From Williamsoniiplasma lucivorax ATCC 49196 (GTDB lineage: Bacteria > Bacillota_I > Bacilli_A > Mycoplasmatales > Mycoplasmataceae): DNA of 49,632 nucleotides. Below the pieces are notes generated by a model, which saw nothing but the letters and a program-made list of their open reading frames with translations, ran no database searches and was not told the DNA's origin. Numbering within the stretch: position 1 is the first letter of the stretch; every line of letters begins with the position of its first letter. A program made the position numbers and the translations under genes. Below, piece by piece: positions 9,438-19,193 of the stretch. The stretch lies in the NCBI RefSeq assembly GCF_000518285.1, contig NZ_JADH01000011.1, positions 1 to 49,632 of the forward strand. The letters run 5' to 3'.

Positions 9438-9914
9438 ATGAAAACAAAATTTGAAGGGAAATATAAAACAGGATTAATCTTAGCAATCATAGGTTCTGCA
9501 ATCTTTTTAGCATTAGGAACAATTTCATTGATTGTGCTATTAGCAACAATGACTGTTATTCCAACAGCTAGCATTTTAGCTTTGGTTGTCTTAGGAATTG
9601 AAATAATTCCTGTCATCATTATCATGGTTTTTGCAGTTAAGGATTTAAAAGCAAAAACAACTAATCGAAAAATGACAATAGGTATTTTAGCAATTGTTTT
9701 TGCTAGTCTATGTCTTATTGCTTTAATTATTAATTTTGCGACAACTTTAAGTGTGCTTGGAATAATTACTAATTTAACTGTGGCTGCTTTATGAATGACT
9801 GGTGGAATTATGCTATTAGTAGCTGAAAAAGAAGTGAGCAATGTTGATACACCCCAACCACCAGTTACACCAACCCCAACTGAACCAAAACAACCAGTTG
9901 AATTAGGGGCGTAA
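9438..9914 (+). CDS. Small membrane protein, family copy 3 (longer form)
   Basis: The third intact paralogue, 158 residues. It shares the MKTKFEGKYKTGL start and basic KAKTTNRK loop but is longer than copies 1 and 2 because of an extra hydrophobic stretch (NFATTLSVLGIITNL), then LWMTGGIMLLVAEKE and a Pro/Thr-rich cytoplasmic-looking tail (TPQPPVTPTPTEPKQP). One TGA encodes Trp near 9793. The stop is only 4 nt before ychF, so ychF is probably transcribed from this promoter. Function unknown. Confidence 0.75.
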
Positions 9915-9918
9915 TTTA

Positions 9919-11013
9919 ATGGCGTTACAAGTAGGAATTGTTGGGTTACCAAATGTTGGTAAATCAACTTTGTTTAATGCAATTACTAATTCCAAAGTGG
10001 AAGCGGCTAATTATCCATTTGCCACTATTGAACCAAATGTGGGAGTTGTTGAAGTTCCAGACAAAAGATTGGATCAATTACAAACAATTTTTGGTTCTAA
10101 AAAACGCATTGCTACAACAATTGAATTTGTCGATATTGCTGGGTTAATTGCAGGAGCTAGTAAAGGTGAAGGTTTAGGCAATGCTTTCTTAGCAAACATT
10201 CGTGAAACAAATGCGATTTGTCAAGTGGTGCGTTGCTTTGATAATAAGGACATTACCCATGTTGAAGGTAGCGTTGACCCAATTCGTGATATTGAAATTA
10301 TTAATTTGGAATTAATGTTAGCTGATGAAGCATCAATCAAAAAACGCCTGGAACGTTTAGCATCAAAAATGCGCGCAAACGATAAATTAGCTAAATTTGA
10401 ACATGATGTTTTAGTTAAGTGTCAAGAACACTTAACTAAAAACTTATTATTAAATTCGCTAACTTTAAATGAAGAAGAAATGAAAATCTTATCTGGTTTT
10501 CAATTATTAACTTCAAAACCATTTATTTATGTTGTCAATGTGAATGATGATGAAATTGCTATGGATAATGATTATGTAAAACAAGTCCAAGCATATGCCC
10601 AAAAACAAGGTTTTGCAGTTGTGAAAATTTCAGCAAAAATTGAAGAAGATTTATCTGAAGCTGATGCTGAAGAGAGAGATGCTTTTTTACATGAACTAGG
10701 AGCAGAACAAACTGGTTTAGAAGCTTTAATTCAAGCTGCTTACCAAACACTTGGTTTGCAAACTTATTTCACAGCTGGTCCTCAAGAAGCCCATTCATGA
10801 CAATTTAAAAAAGGGATGAGTGCTCCACAAGCTGCCGGCATTATCCATACTGATTTTGAACGTGGTTTTATTAAAGCAGATATTTACAATGTCAAAGATT
10901 TATTGGCATTAGGCAGTGAAAAAGCTGTTAAAGAAAATGGTAAAATGCGTTTAGAAGGTAAACAATACATTATGCAAGATGGCGATGTTTGTTTCTTTAA
11001 ATTTAATGTTTAA
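9919..11013 (+). CDS. ychF: Ribosome-binding ATPase YchF (Obg-like)
   Basis: A universally conserved TRAFAC-class P-loop protein that binds ribosomes and prefers ATP over GTP. It has 364 residues, the normal length. The Walker A is GLPNVGKST (about residues 9-17), switch region IEFVDIAGL near residue 70, followed by [13 protein letters not shown]. The usual NKxD is replaced by NVND (residues 208-211), typical of YchF and the reason for relaxed nucleotide specificity. The C-terminal TGS domain ends [13 protein letters not shown], the family hallmark. Start ATG 9919. A terminator follows. Confidence 0.95.
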
Positions 11014-11034
11014 AAGACTTTGAGTCTTTTTTTA
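11012..11034 (+). terminator. Rho-independent terminator of ychF
   Basis: An 8-bp stem AAAAGACT/AGTCTTTT (11012-11019 with 11023-11030) followed by T residues, overlapping the ychF stop codon. Confidence 0.8.
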
Positions 11035-11178
11035 TTTAGAAAAATATTGCTATAAACAAAAATTTAATGGATATTTTTAACTAGTCAGTTTCTGTGATGC
11101 TGTTGAAATTGCTAGAAATGTTTTCATTTTTTTTACAAGTAACTAACAACAACATTTATAATTTATGAGAAAGGATTT

Positions 11179-11865
11179 ATGAGTACAATTAAAAAACAAA
11201 TCAGTGTTAATGGTAATTTAGTGAATTACAATATTACTTATCGTGATCAAAAAAACATTATTTTAAGAGTTAAAGCTGGGGAAATTGTGCTTTCAGCTCC
11301 TTTTAATACGCATGATTGATTAATTGAACAAATGATTTATAAAAATTATCATTTAATTAATAAACACCGTTTGAATTATGATGTTCATTCTAAATTTGAT
11401 TTATATGCCTCAACCCCATGAATTAAAATTTTAGATCAAAAAGTGAATATTATCTTTTCTTTAGATAATATTCACCCCAAATTTATTGATGATGAACTCC
11501 ATATTAAAAAATATTTTAATATGGAGGAACAATTAAATAAAATTTACACTTTTTTAGCTAAACAATATAAAAATTGGTTTATTAATCGGACTAGTCGTTG
11601 AGCGAGTTTAATGAATTTAAATTTTAAAACTTTAAATGTAAAATTGATGGCGAATAAATGGGGGGTTTGTTATACCCAAACCCAAAACATTGTTTATAAT
11701 ACTAAATTAATTCATTTCCTACCAGAAATTATTGATTATGTCATTGTCCACGAATTAACTCATTTAAAGCATCCTAATCATTCCAAAAACTTTTGGTATA
11801 CAGTTGAAAAATACCTCCCTAACTATCGGGAATTAAAAGAATTATTAAATCAACCACAAGTTTAG
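11179..11865 (+). CDS. YgjP-like zinc metallopeptidase (M48/DUF45)
   Basis: Predicted cytoplasmic zinc-dependent peptidase of 228 residues. The gluzincin motif HELTH is at residues 191-195, and the family block continues with HLKHPNHSKNFW and a C-terminal LPNYRELK, where the third metal ligand is expected in the HPNH segment. The N-terminal half is a strand-rich domain, common in YgjP/DUF45 proteins. Start ATG 11179 follows GAGAAAGGA. Two TGA codons encode Trp. It is flanked by terminators, so it is a single-gene unit. The biological substrate of the family is not well defined. Confidence 0.85.
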
Positions 11866-11876
11866 GTTGATTTTTA
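11847..11876 (+). terminator. Terminator overlapping the stop codon
   Basis: AAATCAACC (11847-11855) pairs with GGTTGATTT (11865-11873), then T-rich DNA. Confidence 0.7.
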
Positions 11877-11935
11877 TTTATGATAATTTCGCACCCCTTT
11901 TTTAAAAAAGATAAATTTAAAAAATAACAAGAAAA

Positions 11936-11964
11936 TTTACTCGGTAAAAATTAAGTAGTAAAAT
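11936..11964 (+). promoter_or_regulatory. Promoter of the arginine deiminase operon
   Basis: TTTACT (11936-11941), a 17-nt spacer and TAAAAT (11959-11964) form a plausible sigma-70-type promoter. Transcription would start just before the repeat-hairpin at 11977. Confidence 0.5.
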
Positions 11965-11976
11965 TAAAAATGTGAG

Positions 11977-12001
11977 ATGGTTTATCTAAACCATAAACCA
12001 T
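11977..12001. promoter_or_regulatory. Palindrome plus tandem repeat in arcA leader
   Basis: ATGGTTTA (11977-11984) is followed by two copies of TAAACCAT (11987-11994 and 11994-12001) that share one base. Either copy can pair with the upstream arm, giving two mutually exclusive hairpins, or the block may be a protein operator just downstream of the transcription start. Confidence 0.6.
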
Positions 12002-12029
12002 TAATCACCGGAATTGAAGGAGACAAATT

Positions 12030-13229
12030 ATGGAAAAAAAAGTTCATGTTTTTTCAGAAATCGGTAAATTAAAAAGTGTTTTAGTTCACCGACCTGGGGA
12101 TGAAGTAGAAAACTTAACCCCAGAATATTTAGAAAGGTTGTTGTTCGATGATGTGCCATTTAAAAAAGTGGCCGTTGAAGAACACAACCAATTTACTGAA
12201 ATAATGAGAAATAATGGCATCGAGGTTCTTTATATTGAAGAATTAGCTGCTGAAACTTTAGACCAAAACCCAAAATATCGCGAAACATTCGTTGACGCTT
12301 TCATTAGCGAAGCAAATGTTCGTCAAGATTTGGTTAAACCATTTAAAGAATTTTTAATGAAAATGAATAACTTAGAGATGGTAATCAAAATGATTGCTGG
12401 AACTAAAAAATTAGAATTAGGATTGGTAAATGATCAAGACAAATATCCATTTGTTGCCGACCCATTGCCAAATGTTTTGTTCCAAAGGGATCCATTCGCT
12501 TCAGTTGGAAATGGAATTACCATGCACCATATGTGATCAGTTACAAGAAATAGGGAGACAATTTTTCCTGACTTAGTGTTTAAATTGAATAAACGCTTTG
12601 CAGGAAATGTCCCCTATTTTTATGAAAGAGAATGAAAAGATTATATTGAAGGAGGGGACATTTTAGTTTTAAATAAAGAAACATTAATTATTGGTGAATC
12701 ACAAAGAACTTCAATGGCAGCTATTGAAAAAGCTGCCAAACAAATTTTTGACAAAGGTTCATATAATAAAATTATTGTTTTAGATTTACCAAAATCAAGA
12801 GCATTTATGCACTTAGATACTGTCTTTACAAATATTGATTATGATAAATTTATTGTTCACCCTCTAATCTTTGATTCAATTGACCAATTCAAAATTTATG
12901 AATTAACTAAAAATGGTAAAACTGAAATTAAAAAACCTTTAATTGAAGTTTTAAATGAAGCTACAGGTCATAAAGTGCAATTAATCAAGTGTGGTGGAGA
13001 AGATCCAATTGCCGCTGGTCGCGAACAATGAAATGATGGAACAAACGTTCTAACAATTGCCCCAGGAGTGGTCATTGCTTACGAAAGAAACTGAGTAACT
13101 ATTGATTTACTAAAAAAAGCTGGTGTTAAAGTGATTACAACTCCATCTTCAGAATTATCACGCGGACGTGGTGGGCCAAGATGCATGACCATGCCAATTA
13201 TTAGAGAAGATTTACCAAAAGGTAAATAG
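12030..13229 (+). CDS. arcA: Arginine deiminase
   Basis: Hydrolyses L-arginine to citrulline and ammonia, the first step of arginine fermentation. It has 399 residues, close to the usual 400-410. Catalytic motifs are present: FQRDPF near residue 151, EGGD near 210, HLDT with His261, and the nucleophile Cys385 in GGPRCMTMP near the C-terminus. Three TGA codons encode Trp. ATG 12030 follows AAGGAGA at a good distance. It is first in an operon with ornithine carbamoyltransferase, an exchanger and carbamate kinase. No sign of inactivation. Confidence 0.96.
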
Positions 13230-13250
13230 CATTGTCCAGAAAGGAAAAAT

Positions 13251-14246
13251 ATGGCAGTAAATTTAAAAGGAAGAAGTTTTTTAAAACTTCTAGATTTCAC
13301 ACCAAGAGAAATCAGATACTTACTAGATTTATCACGTGATTTAAAACGTGCTAAATATGCAGGTGTTGAACAGAAAACGATGGAGGGTAAAAATGTTGTT
13401 TTACTTTTCCAAAAAGACTCAACTAGAACACGTTGTGCATTTGAAGTTGGAGCATTAGATCAAGGTGCTCACGTCACTTATCTAGGACCTTCAGGTTCAC
13501 AATTTGGTAAAAAAGAATCAGTTGAAGATTCAGCAAAAGTTTTAGGAAGAATGTATGATGCAATTCAATTCCGCGGCTATAAACAAAGCGATGTTGAAGC
13601 TTTAGCTAAATATTCAGGGGTACCTGTTTACAATGGGTTAACTGATGAATTTCACCCAACCCAAATTCTTGCTGACTTTTTAACAGTCGAAGAACATTTG
13701 GGATATCTAAAAGGACGTAAATTAGTTTTTGCTGGTGATGCTCGTAACAATATGGGAAATTCATTAATGGTCGGTGCGGCTAAAATGGGAATGCATTTTG
13801 TAGCAGCTGCACCAAAAGATTTATGACCAGATGTGGCATTGGTTAACCAATGCAAAGAAATCGCCAAAGAAACTGGGGCCAAAATTGAAATGTGTGATGA
13901 CATGCTAAAAGCATGCAAGGACGCTGATGTTATTTATACAGACGTTTGAGTTTCGATGGGAGAACCAGAAGAAGTTTGAGCAAGTCGTATCAAAGATTTA
14001 AAACCATTTCAAGTCAATATGGCAGCGATTAAAGTTGCTAAATCAGAAGTGATTTTTATGCATTGCTTACCAGCCTTTCATGATTTAAATACTGAAGTGG
14101 CTCAAGATGTACATAAAAAATTTGGTCTAACCGAAATGGAAGTAACTAACGAAGTTTTCAACTCAAAACACTCTGTTGTTTTTGAGGAAGCTGAAAACCG
14201 TTTACATACCATTAAAGCTGTAATGGTTGCCACAATTGGAAAATAA
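13251..14246 (+). CDS. arcB: Ornithine carbamoyltransferase, catabolic (arcB)
   Basis: Splits citrulline by phosphorolysis into ornithine and carbamoyl phosphate. It has 331 residues. The carbamoyl-phosphate loop STRTR is at residues 57-61, HPTQ follows in the [10 protein letters not shown] segment, and the ornithine-site HCLP lies near residue 268. It is 21 nt after arcA with a GAAAGGA ribosome site. Placement between arcA and arcC, with no arginine biosynthesis genes, supports the catabolic role; by sequence alone it is not separable from argF. Confidence 0.95.
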
Positions 14247-14303
14247 TTCCAATTTTGATACAAATTGTTATACAATTACAAAAATAAAAAAAGGAGGAAA
14301 CCT

Positions 14304-15968
14304 ATGACTCAGGTAGAAGAAAAAAAAGGTCTTTTTAAACTAAGATCAAAAAATTCGAACAAACCAAAACGAGGATTTAAAATGTGATCTGCATTTTCCA
14401 TCTTGATGTTAATTATTGTTGTTTTGATTTTTATGTCTTGAATTCTGAAGTGAGCAGGAGCAACAACAAATGTTCACATCCCGGGCGCTTGAGATACAGC
14501 TAATGGAGAATGAGCCGAGGGAGCAAACTGAATTAAACCGCATGATGAAATAAAAAATATAAGTGCCCTTGGTATTTTAGATATATTTATAGCCCCAATG
14601 AAAGGGTTTTTAGGAAGATCGGGAATTATCATTTTCGTTTTAATGCTGGGAGCATTTTTAAACATGGTGATTGTGTCTAAATCTTTAGAAGGTTTTTCAC
14701 AATCAATTGTGTCAAGAATGAAAGGTAAAGAAATTTGAGCAATCATTCCATTGATGATTTTCTTTTCAGTAGCCGGAACAACTGAAGGAATGGCTGAAGA
14801 ATCATTAGCATTCTATATGATTATGATTCCATTAATGATTGCTGCTGGTTTTGATACATTTACCGGACTATTAATTGTCTTGGTTGGAGCTGGAGCCGGA
14901 GTGCTTGCTTCAACTGTTAACCCATTCTTAATTTCGGTAGCTGTTTCATCTTTAAATCAAGGTGTACCAGATCATTTACAAATGTCTGTTGGTGATGGAT
15001 TAGTTTGACGTATTATATCTTGAGCTGTCATCACAGCCATTGCAATTGGATTTGTCTTTTGATATGCACGTCGTGTCAAACAAAATCCACAAAAATCAAT
15101 CACATTTGCCACTCGTGAAGGTGATAGAGAATTTTTCTTAGCTCATGTGACTGAAAAAATTCAAATGACATGAAGAAGAAAAACAACATTAATTTTCTTT
15201 GCTGTGACATTCTTCTTTATGATCATGTACTTAGTCGGTTGGGATGCAATTACCGGAACAACCGCTATGGAAGATATGGCTAATTGAATTCATACCCATA
15301 TTCCATACTTAAACTCAACAATTCCTGGTTTTGGAAATGGTGGCATGGAAATTGTTGCCGGATTCTTCTTAATTGGTACAATCGCCGTCGGATTGATTAA
15401 CACCATTGGTGTTAAAAAACAACCCGGAGAAACTAGTGAAACAATGATTTTGAAAGACTTTATGACTGGAGCTTCCGATCTTTTAAGTGTCTGTTTAATT
15501 ATTGCAGTTGCTGCTGGTATTGGGTTTGTTTTAGAACAATCACATATGCAAGAATGAATTGTTAGTGGTTTAACTAAATCAATTGGTGGAATTAATTCTG
15601 GAATTGGAAAAGTAATAGTTTTATATATTATCTTTTTACCGCTTTCATTCTTAATTCCATCGACATCAGGATTTGCTGCTGCCGTCTTCCCATTGATATC
15701 TGGTATTGTTAGAACCGAATCTGGAACAGGACCATTTGATCCTGTGACTGCATCTGGATCAGTGCTAGCCTTCTCATTTGCCTCAGGAATTATTAACATT
15801 ATTACTCCAACTAGTGGAGTTGTTATGGGTGCAATGGCAATTTCAAGAGTTGATTATGGAAAATTCTTAAAAGGGGTCGCCCCATTATTGGGAATTCTCT
15901 TTGTAGCTTCAATTCTTTTAATCGCCATTGGTGGAGCAATTGCTGGTGTCTCTCCAATAATTGCTTAG
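14304..15968 (+). CDS. YfcC-family permease, presumed arginine/ornithine exchanger
   Basis: A polytopic membrane protein of 554 residues with about 12 hydrophobic segments. It matches YfcC/DUF-type permeases: the AGTTEGMAEESLAFY segment near residue 155, NPFLISVAVS near 210, and PSTSGFAAAVFPLI and TPTSGVVMGAMAI in the C-terminal half, the two-hairpin pattern of this anion/amino-acid transporter superfamily. A strong AAGGAGGAAA ribosome site precedes ATG 14304. Its position inside the arc operon implies arginine uptake coupled to ornithine export, replacing the classical ArcD. The substrate is inferred from context only. Confidence 0.85.
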
Positions 15969-15986
15969 AAATAAGGAAAAAATAAA

Positions 15987-16919
15987 ATGTCAAAAATTGT
16001 TGTTGCTGTTGGTGGTAACGCTTTAGGAAATAGTCCTGAAGAACAAAAAGTTATCGTCAAAAACACAGCCAAACATTTAGTTGATTTTGTTGCCAAAAAC
16101 AACGAAGTTATCATTGTTCACGGTAATGGACCACAAGTGGGAATGATTACTAATGCTTTTGATCTTGCACATAAAAGTGATGCAAAATCACCTATTGTAG
16201 ATTTCCCAGAAGCTGGTGCTATGAGCCAAGGTTATATTGGATATCATCTGCAACAAGCGATTGTGAATGAATTGAATGCTCGTCACTTAAAAAAATCAGT
16301 GGCCGCGATTATCACCCAAACTGTTGTTGATGCTGACGACCAAGCATTTCAAAATCCATCTAAACCAATTGGTCTATTTATGGATGAAACTGAAGCAAAA
16401 CAATTAGCGCAAGCTAATCATTGGGATGTCAAAGAAGATGCTGGTCGTGGTTGGAGACGGGTTATTGCTAGTCCTAAACCAATTGATATTGTCGAAAAAG
16501 CGATGATTAAAACCTTGGTTGGTCAAGGTTATATTACGATTACAGCTGGTGGAGGTGGCGTGCCTGTCATTCAGAAAAACAATCGATATCTCGGAGTTGC
16601 TGCAGTGATTGATAAAGATTTTGCTGCTGCTAAAATTGCTGAAATTATTGAAGCAGATTCGTTAATTATTTTAACTGCTGTGGATCGTGTTTTAATCAAT
16701 TACAAACAACCAAATGAAAAAGGTTTAGTTGAAATGTCAATTGCGCAAGCTAAGCAATATATTGAGGAAAATCAATTTGCTCCAGGTTCGATGTTACCTA
16801 AAGTGCAAGCGGCAATGACATTTGTTCAATCAACAAATGGCAAACCAGCCTTTATTGGTTCTTTAGAACAAGTTGATGAAGTTTTAAAAGGCTTATCTGG
16901 AACTAAAATCACAAAATAA
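15987..16919 (+). CDS. arcC: Carbamate kinase
   Basis: Transfers phosphate from carbamoyl phosphate to ADP, giving ATP, ammonia and carbon dioxide; the energy-yielding last step of the pathway. It has 310 residues, the usual size. Amino-acid-kinase fold motifs: VVAVGGNALG at the N-terminus, VHGNGPQVG near residue 47, ITAGGGGVP near residue 188, and the DKDFAAAKIAE segment. Trp is encoded by TGG here (16421, 16450). It is 18 nt after the exchanger gene and ends at a strong terminator. Confidence 0.96.
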   Translation: MSKIVVAVGGNALGNSPEEQKVIVKNTAKHLVDFVAKNNEVIIVHGNGPQVGMITNAFDLAHKSDAKSPIVDFPEAGAMSQGYIGYHLQQAIVNELNARHLKKSVAAIITQTVVDADDQAFQNPSKPIGLFMDETEAKQLAQANHWDVKEDAGRGWRRVIASPKPIDIVEKAMIKTLVGQGYITITAGGGGVPVIQKNNRYLGVAAVIDKDFAAAKIAEIIEADSLIILTAVDRVLINYKQPNEKGLVEMSIAQAKQYIEENQFAPGSMLPKVQAAMTFVQSTNGKPAFIGSLEQVDEVLKGLSGTKITK

Positions 16920-16961
16920 AAACAGTCTAAGAAAATCTCGATTTTCTTAGACTGTTTTTTG
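16919..16961 (+). terminator. Rho-independent terminator of the arc operon
   Basis: A long perfect stem, AAACAGTCTAAGAAAAT paired with ATTTTCTTAGACTGTTT, around CTCG, then T residues. Confidence 0.9.
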
Positions 16962-17052
16962 TCTAGTTTTTGGTGAATTATTATATTTTTTACAAATACA
17001 TAATTACAATTAATCAACAATATTTTTGATAATGTTTCGTAAAAAACGAACT

Positions 17053-17151
17053 CGATTTTTGCAAAATTAATGATTAATTTTAGCTTTTAAAAGTGATTAA
17101 TTTGAGTTGAAAAAAACTCCAAAAAAATCTTTTTCGTTTTTTGCAAAATTA
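17053..17151 (+). repeat. Direct repeats upstream of the surface-protein gene
   Basis: TTTTTGCAAAATTA occurs at 17056-17069 and again at 17138-17151, both preceded by CG. A second pair, GTGATTAATTT/ATGATTAATTT, lies between them. They may be regulator sites for the exported protein at 17217. Confidence 0.5.
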
Positions 17152-17184
17152 CTTGAAAAGAGTAAACAATTCTATATATTGATT

Positions 17185-17201
17185 TGTAGGGAAAACCTAC
17201 A
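17185..17201 (+). promoter_or_regulatory. Leader hairpin before the surface protein
   Basis: TGTAGG pairs with CCTACA around a GAAAA loop, ending 15 nt before the ATG at 17217. The ribosome site after it is weak. Confidence 0.45.
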
Positions 17202-17216
17202 GAAAGAAAAAACAAG

Positions 17217-18968
17217 ATGAAAAAACTATTAAGTTTACTAGGGGCTGTTGGATTAATTTCAACTAGTGCAGCAGCCGTGGTTTCTTTTGCGCACGCACCA
17301 GAAATCAGAAATGCAGAAGATAACCAAGAGGAAGGCAAAACTTATACACAAAACTTAGCCGGATTACGAGACTTGATTGTTGATGCTAAAGTATTGGGTC
17401 AAGGAGCTAAGAGTGTTCAAGCTTTTGCGGAATTAAAAAAAGAAATTGGGGAAGCTGAAGCAGTTACTCAATTATGAACCAATGAAAAAGATGACTTGAC
17501 AATAGTTACTGCAGCAATAACAAAATTACAATTAGCAATAACAAAATTTAATACTGATAGTGATGTAATGGCAAACAAAGCAACATTAGGTACAAGAATA
17601 ACTAATGCAAGAAAATTATTAGATGATAATTCACATAAAACAGCATCAGCTAAAAGTGCTTTACAAGGAAAAATTGATGAAGCCAACAATGTGTTTGAGG
17701 ATGCAACAATTACAATTCTTCAACAAAGCACAGTCAATGAATCTATTACAATTTTACAGTTAGCAATGATTACTTTTGCTCAAAGTCAAGATGAAAAAGC
17801 TGATACAAATGCATTACAAAGCAAAATTAATGAAGCTAGAGCAACACTAGCAAATGAAATATATAAAAATAAACCAGTCGCAGTTATTCACCAATTACAG
17901 GAAGCAATTAAACTTGCTGAAATAGTTGTAGAAAAAGGGTATAGCAAACACAGAAATGAACAAGTGATTGTCGATCAACAAATAGATATATTAACCCAAG
18001 CAATTGAGAACTTTGTGAATTCTAATAAAGTGAAAGCTAATTTAAGTGCATTAACAAGTTTAATTAGTACAGCTCAATTAATTCAACAAAATCATAAATC
18101 TGATGCTGATTGAAACACTTTACAAGCAGCAATTGGACGTGCTATGGGTGTTGTTACAGCACAACCAATCAAAGATAAACAAGATGATGTTAATGCTGCA
18201 GTTATAACTTTACAAGCAGCAATCAATAATTTTAATAATGCTGCTAACAAATTAGCTGATGTTTCATTGTTAAAAACAACTATTGATCAAGCTAAAACAA
18301 TTGTAACCAAACCAGTTGATAAATTAGATGCTAATTGAAACACATTCCAAATAGCAATTGCGAATGCTAAAAGCATTTATGATAGTGCACCAACAATTAA
18401 TCAACAAGAAGAAGTTAATACAGCAAGCAACACACTTTTTACTGCACTATTAACTTTCTTAAATTCAGCTGCTAGAATTAACATTAATAAAATAATTGCC
18501 AATGGAACATTCATTGCTAATATTGCAAATAATCGCGAAGAAACTATTGCAGCAGCAGTGGCAGCAGTCTTAACAAGTAAATCAATGACTAAAGACACTG
18601 ATTATACAATCTCTGTAGCAACTAAACCAGTTGGTGAAAAAACTAAAGTGACTTTAACAGGAATCAATGGTTATACTGGAACAGCTGAAGTGACTTTTGC
18701 AATTGCAATTAGTAATATTGAAACTGAAATTAAAGATCTTGTTGATGAACATAAATATGCAACTTGAAATGCTGAAGCGTTACAAACAGAAATTGATAAT
18801 AAATTGGATAATCCAGGTGCTCTTAAAGTAGTTTTAGTAAGTGAAGATGCAGAATCAGGTACTAAACGTTTCTCAATTACTGCTAACGAAAAATTTAATT
18901 ACAGTGCTTATCATGGTTCAATCGAAGTTTCATATCAATTTGATGAAGATTCAAAAGATGAAGAATAA
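17217..18968 (+). CDS. Exported surface protein with FIVAR-like helical repeats and spiralin-like C-terminus
   Basis: A 583-residue protein with a typical signal peptide (MKKLLSLLGAVGLISTSAAA, cleavage probably after AHA near residue 27). There is no lipobox Cys, unlike most mollicute surface lipoproteins, so it may be secreted or held by another means. Residues about 40-440 form at least five three-helix units of 75-85 residues with recurring L-Q-x-A-I-x-x-F and I-x-x-A-x-x-I patterns, resembling FIVAR domains. The C-terminal 140 residues hold two strand-rich units ending in YTGTAEVTF and YHGSIEVSY, similar to spiralin repeats. An adhesin or envelope role is inferred. Own leader and terminator. 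Confidence 0.75.
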
Positions 18969-19010
18969 TTAGTTGAACATAAGAATAAAATTTAAACTAT
19001 TAATTTAAAA

Positions 19011-19041
19011 AGAATTAAGCCCATTAAATGGGCTTAATTCT
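19011..19041. terminator. Hairpin between the surface-protein genes
   Basis: A 14-bp perfect stem (19011-19024 with 19028-19041), with A/T-rich flanks on both sides but no clean T run on the plus strand. Confidence 0.65.
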
Positions 19042-19193
19042 ATAAAAAAACATTATTTAATTTACTTTCAATGTGTGAAATAAACTAGTGGTATTAATAT
19101 ACAAAATAATATTATTAAAAACCAAACAAGCAAATTTATTTAAACAAATTAAAAACAAAATTAAATTTTTAAGAAAGGAGAACACATTTTAAG

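Noticed and set aside
9419-9967. Long minus-strand open frame
   Set aside because: It is the antisense shadow of small membrane gene copy 3 and the ychF start, with no ribosome site and low-complexity composition.
12537-12713. Apparent break in arginine deiminase
   Set aside because: The in-frame stops are TGA, which encode Trp here; all catalytic motifs are continuous, so there is no frameshift.
17496-18900. Repeat region considered as a CRISPR or tandem DNA repeat
   Set aside because: The periodicity is at protein level (helical units) with diverged DNA; there are no identical spaced repeats.
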